In this document: piece after piece, positions 25,756 through 37,729 of the stretch | Layout of the letters: each line of letters opens with the position of its first letter | Numbering within the stretch: the stretch's first letter is position 1 | Assembly: GCF_004379255.2 (NCBI RefSeq) | Contig: NC_056034.1 | Coordinates: forward strand, 35,095,262-35,159,261 | Source: Salvia splendens | Lineage: Eukaryota; Streptophyta; Magnoliopsida; Lamiales; Lamiaceae | Direction: 5' to 3' | DNA length: 64,000 nucleotides | The notes under the pieces: generated by a model | Databases searched by the model: none | Seen by the model: only the letters and a program-made list of their open reading frames with translations | Told to the model about the DNA's origin: nothing | Made by a program: the position numbers and the translations under genes

Positions 25756-27599
25756 GAGCATTAGCAATGGGGCGCCCTAAGGGACGCCCTAAAGCCCGCC
25801 CTATGCACCGCCACGTCAGCATTTTATCCTCCTACCCTTCCACATGCAGTGGGGCGCCCTATAAGCCGCTCTAAAGACCGCCCTAAGCATTTTCTTTATT
25901 TGGATATTTAAATAACTACAAAAATTAAAAAAAAAACCTTCATTTCATTTAAAATTAATACAGTACAATACGAATTAAAAAAAATACGCATTCTTCAACC
26001 ATGTCGTTCATTAGCTGAGCATGGTCTTGTTAGTTGCGCATTGAGGCTTGTCTAGACAGAACCTCATTGAAGCCCGTCGGTAATCCTCGAGCGTGGGGCG
26101 CGGTCGCCGTGCTGGAGCTAGATCCACCTTCATCATCGGCCCAATCGGTGACGCTTCCACCTTCGTGTTCGACTATCATGTTGTGCAAGATTATGCACGC
26201 ATACATGACATCGGCGATGACTTCCTTGAACCAGAGACGCGCCGACCCTTTCACTATTGCCCACCGTGATTGGAGCACACCAAATGCCCGCTCCACATCC
26301 TTCCGCGCCGCCTCCTGCTTTTGCGCAAATAAAACTCTTTTCTCATCCATTGGGCAGCTGATTGTCTTCAGAAAAATAGGCCAACTTGGGTATATGCCAT
26401 CGGCCAAGTAGTACCCCGTGTGATATTGGCGCCTGTTGGCAGTGAACTCGATAGCCGGGCCGTTGCCATTGCATTGCTCGGTGAAGAGGGTGGATGAGTT
26501 GAGGACGTTGATATCGTTGTTCGACCCCACTACACCGAAGTAAGCATGCCAGATCCAGAGCCGATGGTCAGCGACGGCTTCGAGGATCATCGTCGGGTGG
26601 CTGCCATTGTATCCACTAGTAAATTGGCCTCTCCACGCCCTCGGACAATTCTTCCACTCCCAGCGCATACAGTCGATGCTCACTAGCATCCCAGGAAAGC
26701 CGTATGCCGTCTCGTGCATCTTCATCAGGCCCTGGCAATCCACAGCAGTCAGCTTTCGCAAATATGTGTCGTTGTAAGCCTCCACAACTCCCCTACAAAT
26801 TCTCTTCAGGTACTCGCGGCCAGTTGTCTCCCCGACGTGAAGGTACTCGTCGAACATGTCCTACGTAGTGCCGTAGGCCAACTGCCGGAGTGCAACCGTG
26901 CACTTCTGCAACGGCGTAAGTCCGGGTCTACCGATGCCATCTTCCCAATACTGGAAGTATTCATCACGTGACTCCAACGTCTGAACAATGCTGAGAAAAA
27001 GATAACAATGCATTCTAAACAGGATGTGAAAAACAGTCGGGCCCCACCGTGGTTGCTCGGCAAAATAGTCTGCAAATAGACATTCGTGAGCTACGGCGTG
27101 TTCGCGGCGGACAAATGTCCGACGTCGAATAGGCCTGGGGATCTGCTCCGTCGCCACCGCCGCCGCCAAGCGCTGCATTTCGGCTAAGCAATCCGCCATT
27201 GCGTCATTGACAGCATCGAATAAGACTGGTGTCAAGGTCTGACTAACGCCCTCCGAGGTACTCCAGTTGTCGTCGTGGTTCATTTTGTTTGTGAGAGATT
27301 ATCGAAATATTCGTATGAAATGTGAGAGATGAGAGAAATGTTCGTATGAAAAATAGAATGACAAACGAGGTTTAAATAGACAAAAAATTAAAAAAAAAAA
27401 CGAAAACGCGTTGCATCGTCCGCGTCGCCCACAATGGGCGGACGATGGGGCGGATGATGCCCTATCGTCCGCGTATCGTTCGCGGACGATCTATAGGGCG
27501 CGGAAGATGCATCGGGCATCGTTCGCACACCCACAGTGGGCGGAAGATGGCGCGCCCGAGGCATCGGGCTGCCTATCGTTCACCCCATTGCGGATGCTC
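25756..27599 (-). mobile_element. PIF/Harbinger element carrying only the DDE transposase
   Basis: The termini are GAGCATTAGCAATGGGG on the left and, in reverse complement, GAGCATCCGCAATGGGG on the right. TAA at 25753..25755 is matched by CAA at 27600..27602, a one-base-diverged target duplication; the insertion into a known Stowaway confirms the boundary. It is 1,844 bp. It carries a single gene on the minus strand and no Myb ORF1. Closest relative here: 33888..35703. Confidence 0.85.
25985..27283 (-). pseudogene. Harbinger DDE transposase, two stop codons
   Basis: Plant PIF/Harbinger transposase (DDE superfamily endonuclease). ATG at 27283 opens MNHDDNWSTSEG. TAG at about 26858..26860 interrupts the frame after RQLAYGTT, and the frame then resumes as MFDEYLHVGETTGREYLKR. 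DDE landmarks are VSIDCMRWEWKNCP (first Asp), GSNNDINVLNSS (second Asp) and ARKDVERAFGVLQSRWAI (Glu). A second stop (TAA) at 26030 follows QASMRN where the sister copy has Gln. The last residues (HAQLMNDMVEE) then run on without the end seen in the sister. Otherwise collinear with 34175..35500. Confidence 0.88.
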
Positions 27600-28192
27600 C
27601 AAAATAGACAACACTTGAAATGACACGGATTTTAATGCGCAATTGTAAAGTACTAATAAGGATAGAAAGAAAAAAAACGATTGAGGGTACTACTAGTGGA
27701 GAATAAGACTCACCTCATTAGAGAGATAAAAATTTCCTTAAATAGAATTGGTCTATTTTTAAGGGACATCACAAAATGGCAAATGTGGTCTATTTTTAAG
27801 GAATAGATAGAAATATTATTTACGATCTTAATATATGAAGTAGTAGTTTTATATAAGTAATTTCTTTGATTGTAATTTGGACAATTTAAATTATTGTACA
27901 GTCCAGATGTCATTAATTTCAACCATTCTCTTCAATGAAATGTTTATTATTGGTTGAGATAACAGAGATATTCTTTTACATACATTTTTATTAAATGAAA
28001 TTTCATAAAATATATGAAGTAGAAGATTTTAGAAAAATAAGAAGAAAAAATATACTCTAAATTTGACATATGACATTATTGGAGATTGATGTCACATTTC
28101 TGTATGTTGTTCTGTATGTTGAAAAACAATTACTACTGAGTTATCATATTGTTTAATATTGATAAACAAGAAATAGCTTCAGTAATTATATA

Positions 28193-28400
28193 CTCCATCC
28201 ATCCCACTCAAGATGACCACATTCTTGAGTGATACGTGATTTTAGAAAGTGTTGTTAGGTGGAATAAAGTAGAGAGGAAAAAAAGTAGTTGAATATTTTA
28301 ATGAGGAAAGAGTAAGTTATTTTCAAAATTGGAAAGTGGTCATATTGATTGAGACAAACAAAAAATAAAAAAATGGTCATCTTGAATGGAACGGAGGGAG
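28193..28400. mobile_element. Stowaway-type MITE, reference copy for the split one at 38409
   Basis: CTCCATCCATCCCACTCAAG on the left is inverted as CTTGAATGGAACGGAGGGAG on the right. TA lies on both sides (28191..28192, 28401..28402). Internal words: 'gattttagaaagtgttgtt', 'ggtggaataaagtagaga'. Confidence 0.85.
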
Positions 28401-28490
28401 TAGTTTATTTTGTTGTATAAATATTTTTATTCTAGTACTAATTGCAAAACAGGCATATTAGATGATCGAAATGTGAAAACAGAAAAAAAT

Positions 28491-28562
28491 AAGGTCCTGC
28501 CGACACTTGAACTCGGGTTACTGGATTCAAAGTCCAATGTCCTAACCACTAGACCCAAAAAA
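28491..28562 (-). pseudogene. tRNA-Gln(TTG)-like sequence with broken acceptor stem
   Basis: On the minus strand the D-arm GGTCTAGTGGTTAGGACA, the anticodon arm TTGGACTTTGAATCCAGT (loop CTTTGAA, anticodon TTG) and the T-arm CCGAGTTCAAGTGTCGG appear in tRNA order. The arms look like plant tRNA-Gln. The 5' acceptor half is a T-run (cgtttttt) that does not pair with the 3' half (caggacct), and the T-stem has one mismatch. I therefore call it a tRNA relic or pseudogene and not a working tRNA. Confidence 0.5.
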
Positions 28563-28792
28563 CGAACGACGACTCCAAAAAATCCCAAAAGCCCATCATT
28601 ACTAATCCAGTTGCAGCTTCAACCACATCAAAGTACTTCATTGCAATAAAAGAAGATGATGAACATTCATAGTCTCTCACTCAAAACCCCCTTCAAGAAA
28701 TAAAGGGGCAAAAATGTATGGCTTAATGTGACAACTTAAGCAACTAAACATAAATATGTGAGACTAGGTTAAAATGAGATATATGACCGGAA

Positions 28793-31186
28793 TCAGGCCG
28801 ATGACCCGTCATTTGGTTGATCGTTCACGAAAAACCGTTTGAGTCTCGTCCTCGCAGCTGAGACCTGCAGAATTGCGGAAGAGGCGACATATGAGCAACT
28901 TCCTATCGGATTGTTATGAAAGTGGGAGTAATCGGGACGGGTTAGTAGTGGTTACCTGTTTATCCCAATCTGTTCTCTTGGTTATGATCATTAGTACTAT
29001 CGTTTGAACCAACGTGCCCATCAGCATTCCAATCCATACTCCCTATATACAACATTTAATTTATTAATTTGACTCATTATAAGGGGCTAGACGCGATCAA
29101 CGGGATCTGGAAACTCACCTCGACTTCTAGCTTGATGACATAACCCAGCACGACCCCGATTGGAATTCCTATCAGATAATAACATCCTAGGTTGACGTAT
29201 ACCACAACGCTCTGCCACCCAGCCCCAACTGCGACACCTGTTCAGTCGAAAACATTCTATCAGATGCAGCGTATTCTTCAATTGTTAAAGATGTGACGGA
29301 TCAGCGAAGAAGATTATAGGCCTTACCAGAAAGAACTGGTTGAACGCTATTCATGAGAATGGAGAATGCCAGCAGAGGAGACAAGTGAGCAACTTCCACA
29401 GCCACATCTTCTTCGTTTGTGAATATGTAAGCTAGACGTCCACGAAAGAATAGGAAAAATACGAACAGCACTAGTCCCACGGACGTTGAAGTTACGACAA
29501 TATTCACAATAGAAAACTTTGCAGCTTTAGAGTCCCCCCTTCCAAGCTCATTTGAGACCCGTACACTATGACAAAGAGTACGAAGATGATCCATTTAAAA
29601 CGAGTTCCTCTAGTCTAATACAAGTTGGGTTACCAATAGGATGAAGCAAAGTTTCATACCTTGCGGCAGATAAGAAACCAAGAGATATCATCATTTCCCA
29701 GCCAACGATATTAAGGCTACAAGACAGAAGCAATATTTAATTATATGATGAATCTGAGGTAACAAGATTAATACGAGTTCAGAGTGAATAATACCAGATC
29801 GAAAGAGCATCAACCGCGACCCTAGCATTCTTCAAATTTCCAGTCAAAAGGATCAGTATGGCATTGTACCAGAGCTCAAGACTATCACCAAAAGAAACAA
29901 GGAAATTAAAGATGTAGACTGAGGACTGCATAATGAACAATAAACTTCCATGAAAATCCTCGGTTTTTGTTATACGAAATGCTTAATCATCAAAAATCAT
30001 TCCTGCATGGTAAATAATAGTACTACTACTATGCAAGTTTGAGCTCTTGAATCTTTTGCAAAGCCTTACCATAGCATGGCACCGGATGACATGGAAAATT
30101 TGATAACTGGCCAAAGATCTTTGAAGGCTAAGGTCGAAAAGCCATTCCAAGTTTCACGGCATCCTCCGCAAGTGACAAAAATTAGCTGGCCAAAGTTTGG
30201 AATCCAGTAGGCCAAGATAGTGGACACCATTGCACCAGGTATACCAAAATGATACTTCACGGTTAAAAGCCACGACAGGAAAATGTGGATTGTCAAGGAT
30301 AACACTGCCAAATACGTTATTATCATGTTCTTGCTCTGCGCTTGTAAGTACATCTGGCAGGTAAATGACAGGATGTAAGAGTATATGACCGGGATGAACC
30401 AGAGGGCGATCTTCCCCGCCTCTTTCGCAATAACTTCATCCTGACCTAGGGCTATCAGGATAGGGGTTGCAAAAATATAGACAGGCACTAGTGCAGTGGT
30501 GAGGCAAATCAAAACAATCCATGATCTTTGGAGATATATTCCAAGCATGTGATACTGCCTCGCGCCATAAGCTTGCCCGCATAGCGTTTCCAATCCATTG
30601 GCCGCTCCCAACTGCAAATCCGAAATCCGAACTAATATTACATGCTCTTGGTTTCCTAGATTGAACTCATACTTTGCCCAGCAAGAACCATATATATTAG
30701 TATCACTCAATTAAACACACACTCTCATTCACCAACTCCCTTTCGAGCAATTCATTAATCTCAAACAAAGAATTCTTGATAACTAAGCATCAATTGAACA
30801 TCATATATCACATCATAGGGCTGAAGATTAAAGAAAAATCCCAAATCAAAATCCAAACTAATGCTTATGTGGACTTGTTAACACAGAGACACACACTAGT
30901 CTTTCCTAGAAAAGAAAAGGGTACGAAGGTGAAAAAATACCAGCAATCCGTTGGCAAATCGAGTAAGGAGAGTGAAAACAAGAGCATAGGCAGCAAGCTC
31001 AGTAGCACCGATGTGGCCAACAAATGCTTGGCTGATGACATTTATTCCAAAGGTGGAAAATCGAGTGAAAATGGCCGGTGCAGCGACTACCCACATCTTC
31101 TTGTTCTCCACCCATAGCTTCGTCTTCAGATCAACCTCCTCTTCTTCAACAGGCTTCACCAGCGCCTCTCGAGGATCACCTTCCAT
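28793..31186 (-). CDS. MATE efflux transporter, DETOXIFICATION (DTX20-24-like) family
   Basis: Twelve-helix MATE antiporter exporting organic solutes in exchange for H+ at the plasma membrane or tonoplast; the substrate is unknown. Eight exons on the minus strand: 30941..31186, 30070..30611, 29795..29881, 29660..29716, 29327..29565, 29119..29237, 28956..29042 and 28793..28864, joining to 482 aa with GT-AG introns throughout. Hallmarks are [114 protein letters not shown] and [18 protein letters not shown]. It ends NDGSSA. The family call is firm; DTX20-24 affinity is inferred from remembered motifs. A TATA box lies at 31411. A diverged sister lies at 42861..44962. Confidence 0.93.
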
Positions 31187-31410
31187 TTACTCACCAACAA
31201 GCTCGAAATCGAAACTTTTCTTGATTCCAGCAGAAATTAAAACCTGGGACTAAAAAAAAGGTTGAAAAAGTAGATTTAGGGAAGAAAAAATGGATCGGAA
31301 ACCCGAATCTTGAGATTAACGATAGAGAGATGCTATACGTGTAAAGAGGGCAGTGAGCTTCGTGGACTAATAATTCTCCAATGCTCTTCTCATGCAGTAT
31401 TGAAAGGGCA

Positions 31411-31416
31411 TTTATA
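31411..31416 (-). promoter_or_regulatory. Candidate TATA box of the MATE gene
   Basis: TATAAA on the minus strand (within GTTATAAATGCCC) lies about 225 bp upstream of the start codon. Leader length is unknown. Confidence 0.45.
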
Positions 31417-31439
31417 ACTACGGTGATGAGCTAGCTGTC

Positions 31440-33884
31440 CCAGTATTTCAATCACTCTCAAGCTCAACTGGAGAGTGGAGATGCATTTCTGCACTTGCCA
31501 ATTTTTTATAAAAATATACACTTTTTTAAAATCTTATAAATTAAATACTCCTCGATATAATGAATCTTAATTAATACTTTAATATTGCTGAAAGATTACA
31601 ATCAGATCTTACTACCTTTTTTTTTCTCAGCGTGGTATCCATTTTTGAGTAGATTATTGCTAAAAGACTAATTTTCTAAAGCGGAATGAGGTTGACACAA
31701 TTCTAAATTATTAAATCCACGTGTATTTGATGAATTATTGTGATGCCATAGATGCAATTGTTTTATACATGATCATAATTATAGGAACTTTTAACGTGTA
31801 CGGCCTCTGTCATAATTAAGTTGTGTCATATTCTTTTTTGGAATGTTCTGATTAAGTTGAGACATTTTTCTTTTTGATAAAAAATAAAATTCACAATCAC
31901 TTTTACTTTATTTTATTACCTATTTTATTCTCTTTTTATTTTTCATACTTTCTTTTTTTCGTCATAATTTCTTAATCTTTTGTATCTTAAAATTTTAACT
32001 TAATTTAATTGGACAGAGAATAAGAATTATGTACATTAATTTGATATGACACTAATGGTAAGGTATTAATTACTAGGTTTTTGTATAGTAGAAAAAAATT
32101 CATCATTTAGAGCAAATTAAAGAGTCGTGACGTTATTTAATTAAGACTCCGTATATTATTGGTTTACTTTTAGTGAACCCAATTGATTTAATATTGGCCC
32201 GACAACATTATTTCATTTGAGGATATTTTTATATGGAAAAGTAAAAGTTATTCAAAACCTTTTGAAACAAAAGTAGGTATACTACTAGTACTTAGTATGT
32301 GAAGGGATCGAAATTTCGTGCATCTGAAAATGTGGTGTTTTGTTAGTCAGATTAATATAAATGTAATATGAAGATTGAATAGTACTACTTTTTTATTTAA
32401 ATTCTTAAACTTTTATGTGACGTAGATTTTGTTGCACATTTATTACTGCAATATGCAACTTGTGGTTGTAGACTGACGAAGTTGTTGCAAGGCAGTAGAC
32501 GAATTAAATAAAAGTAACGAAATTTAAAAACGACATTAATTTAACTTTAAGAATTAAATTATTTGACTTTATAAAGTAAAGTTGGTAGAAAAAGTTAGTG
32601 GAATATGAGATTTACTTTTATACATTAGTAGTCACTTTGACTATTCTGCGCACTCGATCTATAAAAAAAATAATAAATTTAATTAAAGTGGAGAAATGAT
32701 AAAGTAAGAGAGGGAATAATGTGGAGAAGACTGCAGAAAAGTCAAAGTGACTCTTAATATGAGAAGGGGAAGTATGTGTTTTATAATAAAATATTAATAG
32801 AATAAGTTAGTAGAATGTAGGATCCATTATCAAATGTAGTAAAAATGAAATGAGACATTTATTAGTGGACGGAAAAAAGAAAAATGAAACATTTAATAAC
32901 AATAGTTTTTTCAAATACTCCGTAGCAAATTATTGCATACATATCTTAAAATTTTAAAATATAAATAAAATATGGATATTGAGCCCTAAAATTATGAATT
33001 TTGCTCAATTTTTTGTAATTTTCAAGAATCTTAAAATTGATATAAATATCATAAACTTTACATTTTGTTTGTTATTTTTCCTACTCAATCCGAATAAGAT
33101 ATCTTCAACCGTGAATTGTTCATGATATTTTAAACCATTTTTTAAGTATGTGGCAAGTAGGATAAAAAGCTAAGTAGAAAACCACATTAATTTTGTGGTG
33201 CCAAGTAAGATTAAAAAAAATGTAAGTTATTCGGATATGGTGATTAACCTGCCATAGGACATAATAAACAAAATTGTAAAGTTTGTGATATTTTAGACCA
33301 ATTTTAAAGTCCGTAGAAAATATCAATATTTGGCAAATGTTTATAATTTTAGTGATCAATATCCCATAAGATATAAACTAAAAAATTATCGACTACATAA
33401 TTTTAATATGCGGATTTGGTCTGTCCCTCCGTTCCATAGTAATGTAATCATTTTGTCATTTTTTTTGTGCCATAGTAGTATAATTATTTCCATTTTTGTA
33501 AAAGTCAACACATTTTTTCTTACTTATTTTACTCTCTCTTACTTTATTTTCTCTTTATCTATCTACCATTTTCATTTCCTACTTTAATCTTCCTTTACTT
33601 AATTCGCTTCACAATTTTTTTAAATTACGTGCCAAAAAAAGAACATCTTCATTATCGCAGAACGAAGGTTGTTCTCGTTTGGTAGGGTGTGCGCATACGA
33701 CCCAAACCCAATAGAAAGACTCGCCCTGGTTTGGCATTGTCCCTCTCTACTCTATTAACAGGGAGTACATAAACCTGCACGTGGAAATGTCATGCAACTT
33801 TTCGTTTATTAAATAGAGAATTATACTACTCGTTTTTATATTATAAATAATTTTAATTTTGTTACTACAATATTACTAGATGAT
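31440..33884. other. Long AT-rich intergenic, no gene seen
   Basis: About 2.4 kb without a coding frame of recognisable family. Two stretches resemble degraded Stowaway MITEs: near 32,520..32,890 ('ggtagaaaaagttagtggaatatgag', 'ttattagtggacgg') and near 33,420..33,665 (CCCTCCGTTCCATAGTAATG at the left, 'cgcagaacgaagg' at the right). Confidence 0.55.
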
Positions 33885-33887
33885 TTA

Positions 33888-35703
33888 GGGCATCGGGCGG
33901 ACGATAGGCCGCCCGATGCCTCAGCGCGCCATCGTCCGCCACTGTGGGTGCGCGAACGACGGACGGCGTCGTCCGCGCCCTAAGCTTAGTCCGCGGACGA
34001 TAGGGCATCGTCCGCTCATTGTGGGCGACGCGGACGATGCAACGCGTTTTTGTTTTGTTTTTTTTCGAAATTTGTCTATTTAAACCTCAATTGTCATTCT
34101 ATTTTCCATACGAACATTTCTCGCATCTCTCATTTCTCTTATCTCTCACATTTCTCCGTCTCTCACAAACCAAAATGAACCACGACGACGACCGGAGTTC
34201 CTCGGAGGACGGTAGTCCGACCTTGACTCGAGCCTTAAATGCAGCCGTGCAAGACGCAATGGCGGAATGCTTAGCTATAATGCAACGCGAGGAGGCGGAG
34301 GCGGCGGCGGCGGAGCAGATCCCCAGGCTTATTCGACGTCGGACGTTTGTCCTCCGCGAACACGCCGCAGCTCACGAACGTCTATTTGCAGACTATTTTA
34401 CCGAGCAACCACGGTGGGGCCCGACTGTTTTCCGCCGCCGGTTTAGAATTCCTCGTTACCTTTTTCTCAGCATTGTCCAAACGTTAGAGTCACGTGATGA
34501 ATACTTCCAGTATCGGGAAGATGGCATCGACAGACCCGGACTTACGCCGTTGCAGAAGTGCACAGTTGCACTCCGTCAGTTGGCCTACGGCACCAGCGCT
34601 GGCATGTTCGACGAGTACCTCCACATCGGGGATACAACAGGCCGCGAGTGTCTGAAGAGATTTTGTAGGGGAGTTGTGGAGGCATACAACAACACATATT
34701 TGCGAAAGCCGACTGCTGTAGATTGCCAGGGCCTAATGAGAATGCACGAGACAGTGCACGACTTTCCTGGGATGCTAGGGAGCATCGACTGTATGCACTG
34801 GGAGTGGAAGAATTGTCCGACGGCGTGGAGAGGCGAATTCACTAGTGGATACAAGGGCAGCCACCTGACGATGATCCTCGAAGCCGTCGCTGACCATCGT
34901 CTCTGGATCTGGCATGCTTACTTCGGTGTAGCCGGGTCAAACAACGACATCAACGTCCTCAACTCATCTACCCTTTTCACCGAGCAATGCAATAGCAACG
35001 GCCCGACCATCGAGTTCACTGCCAACGGGCGCCAATACCGCATGGGGTACTACTTGGCCGATGACATATTCCCAAGGTGACATGTTTTTCTGAAGACGAT
35101 CAGCTGCCCAATTGGTGATAAGAGAGTTTTATTTGCGCAAAAGCAGGAGGCGGCGCGGAAGGATGTGGAGCGGGCATTTGGTGTGCTCCAATCACGGTGG
35201 GCAATAGTGAAAGCGCCGGGGCGTCTCTGGTTCAAGGAAGTCCTCGCCGATGTCATGTATGCATGCATAATCTTGCACAACATGATAGTCGAACATGAAG
35301 GTAGGAGCATCACCGATTGGACCGATGACGAAGGTGCATCTAGCTTCTCCAGCACGACGACCCCGCCCCCCGCTCAAGGATTACCGACGGGTTTCAATGA
35401 GGTTCTATCTAGACAGGCCTCAATGCGCAATCAACACGACCATGCGCAGCTCATGAACGACATGATTGAAGAAGTGTGGGCCCGTAACCGACGTTGCTGA
35501 GTTTGCGTATTTTTTTTAATTCGTATTGTAATGTATTAATTTTATAAATGAAATGAAGGTTTTTCCCAAGTTTTGTAGTTATTTAAATATTCAAATAGAA
35601 GAAAATGCTTAGGACGCCCCACTGCAGGTGAAAGGGCAGGAGGATAAAATGTTGATGTGACGGTGCATAAGGCGGGCTTTAGGACGCCCCACCGTGAATG
35701 CTC
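33888..35703 (+). mobile_element. PIF/Harbinger element carrying only the DDE transposase, second copy
   Basis: TTA flanks both sides (33885..33887, 35704..35706). The right terminus in reverse complement is GAGCATTCACGGTGGGGCG, and the left begins GGGCATCGGGCGGACG. It is 1,816 bp. The arrangement is the same as 25756..27599 but in the opposite orientation, with a GC-rich subterminal block, the leader 'tatttaaacctc', one gene, and an A/T-rich 3' part. Confidence 0.85.
34175..35500 (+). pseudogene. Harbinger DDE transposase, one stop codon
   Basis: ATG at 34175 opens MNHDDDRSSSEDGSP. The reading frame is collinear with the copy at 27283..25985. DDE landmarks: LGSIDCMHWEWKNCP, GSNNDINVLNSS and ARKDVERAFGVLQSRWAI, the last encoded as ARKDMERAF-like or ARKDVERAF depending on the reading start. 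The only lesion is TGA at 35078..35080 after ADDIFPR, where the sister reads Trp. Without it the frame would run 441 residues to TGA at 35498..35500 (ending EEVWARNRRC). Such a short history of damage suggests a recent insertion. Confidence 0.9.
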
Positions 35704-35874
35704 TTATTACTTATTTAGAATTTCATTGGTTCAAAATTCTCTTCAATCATGAAAGTCTAATTTAGTCAACTTTCGCCATATATTCTCTCTTCTCGCTCTT
35801 TTTTTTTTCCTTCGATATTTTTTTATCTCTCTTAGTTCTCTTCTCTCCTTATTTTAACTCTCGACTAGTTTATA

Positions 35875-36388
35875 CTCCTTCCATCCCATGAAAGACATTA
35901 TCTTTTTCTTTGAAGACCCGACATTTTATACTCTCTCCGTTCCATAAAAATATGAGCAATAAATATAGTACGAGAATTAAGACAAAATTAGTAAAGTAAG
36001 AGAGAGAAAGAGAATGATATGATAAAGTAAAAGAGAGGAGGGGAATGGTAGTTAAAGTAGAGTTAGTGGATAGTGAGACATACATTATTAAATTGATATA
36101 ACTTTTCAAAAATGGAATGCACATATTTTTGTGTGACGGACGAAAATTGAAAGTGCACATATTTTTATGGGACGGAGGGAGTATAATTTTATTTTGTGTA
36201 TTAAGTGATGAGAATAAAGTAAGAGAAAAAATAAAATAGAGATAAAAGTATTTTTATTTTTGATAATAGATCATTTCGGTTGAGACAAACTAAAAAAAGT
36301 GAGTCATTTTCGGTAGGATGCTTTTGGTAATGAATTATCTTGATTGAGACAAACTAAAAAGGAAAATAAGTCATTTTTAGGAGACCTC
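35875..36388. mobile_element. Stowaway-type MITE interrupted by another MITE
   Basis: The left end CTCCTTCCATCCCATGAAAG follows TA (35873..35874). After the inner MITE the sequence continues with 'aagtgatgagaataaagtaagag' and ends in the 'cattttcggtaggatg' to 'tttttaggagacctccgta' region. The right boundary is approximate because the terminus is degraded. Confidence 0.5.
35931..36181. mobile_element. Stowaway-type MITE, inner copy
   Basis: CTCTCTCCGTTCCATAAAAA on the left is inverted as TTTTTATGGGACGGAGGGAG on the right. TA lies on both sides (35929..35930, 36182..36183). It is nested in the MITE that starts at 35875. Confidence 0.8.
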
Positions 36389-36933
36389 CGTACCAACAAC
36401 TCACTTTCCTTTTATTTATTCCCACCAATTAACACATTACTAAATATAAAAATACTTTTAGCTATACTTTATTTTCTCTCTCTTTTATCCTCTTCACTCT
36501 ACGTACAAAATTATAGTAGTATATGAATATTGTGCAACTGGCCAAGTAAAAATAAATAGTGTGCTGTGCAATTGACAAAGAATAGTAAAGAACTCGTAAC
36601 ATATTGGACCACCAATATGACAAATAAATTAAATATGAACATGACGCAAATAAATGCAGTATGGCCGTATTCAGACGAATATATAGTTTAATGGAATACT
36701 CCACTATGTGTAAAAGTCCAAAGGGAGAAAGTAACTATACTACTTAAACCCTGTGCACTATACTAGTTTCATTTGTTTTGTAGTAAAAAAACACAAGAAA
36801 GTATATAATGATATAAAGGCATTTGAAAAGTGAGAATATAACTTACCTTAATCGACAATCGTGACGATTTCTGTTGCTGAGTGCTGATTGGGCAGCTGAT
36901 ATTAACACAACCAAATTCCAACTAGTTTTACTA

Positions 36934-37200
36934 CTCCCTCCATCCCGGCTAAGGTTGACACATTTCTTAGCCGGCACGGGATTTTAGAAGTTATTAGTTA
37001 AAGTGTTTAATTGGAGAGAGAAAATATGGGTGTAAGTATTAAAATAGAGAAAGGAAGAAAAATAAATATTTTAATAAGAGTGAGAAAAAAATGGTTGGGT
37101 ATATTAATTGGAGAGAGAAAGTTTCAAAAAAAGAAATGTGTCATTTTAGTAGGGACAAGCTAAAAAGGAAAATGTGTCATCTTAAGCGGGACGTATGGAG
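36934..37200. mobile_element. Stowaway-type MITE
   Basis: CTCCCTCCATCCCGGCTAAG on the left is inverted as CTTAAGCGGGACGTATGGAG on the right. TA lies on both sides (36932..36933, 37201..37202). It interrupts the duplicated MATE flank. Confidence 0.8.
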
Positions 37201-37729
37201 TATAAAGAAATGGTCCCCATTTAAATTATAGAGTTTATAAAATTTTTAAGTAACATGAAATTAGAAATTGAAATGTAGTATTAAATTGTGAAGTTCTATT
37301 TTTTTTCAATTTGTCTTATTTATATATAAAATGTCATTTTTTTATGATATTCAAGATGACGTGATTTATTAAAATAAAAAGATTTCTTTTATTTTTTTTA
37401 TCCTTTTTTGTTTTATTGAAATAATATCGTTTTGAACATCATTAGATGAAGACATTTGTATATGAAACGGACAATTGAGAAAAACTGAAACTTTGTGAAT
37501 TAATATGTTAATTTCAAACTTCCTGGATTCGACTAAAATTCGACCAAAATTTATGATTTAAATGACTATTAACTATATAAGGAAATGCACCGAACAAGAA
37601 TGAGGTGAGTATTCTCTCAACTTATACAAAAGTGACTATAGCGATGCTAGAAAATGGGATGTAACAGATAAGCGGATCTCACAGAGTACCATGCTAGGTC
37701 TTTTATGTACGAAGACGAAGACGAGAATC

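Larger units (their letters stand above)
25738..27813. mobile_element. Stowaway MITE split by a Harbinger element
   Basis: The left stub 25738..25755 (CTGCATTCGTCCCTATAA) and right part 27600..27813 (CAAAATAGACAACACTTGAA onward) together align with the intact MITE at 18938..19160, including 'gacacggattttaatgcgcaattg' and the right arm GTCTATTTTTAAGGAATAG. TA occurs on both outer sides (25736..25737, 27814..27815). The right outer bases are diverged. Confidence 0.75.

Noticed and set aside
34019..34174. N-terminal extension of the DDE transposase
   Set aside because: The extension is hydrophobic leader-like translation of 5' UTR; the sister copy starts at MNHDD with a matching leader.
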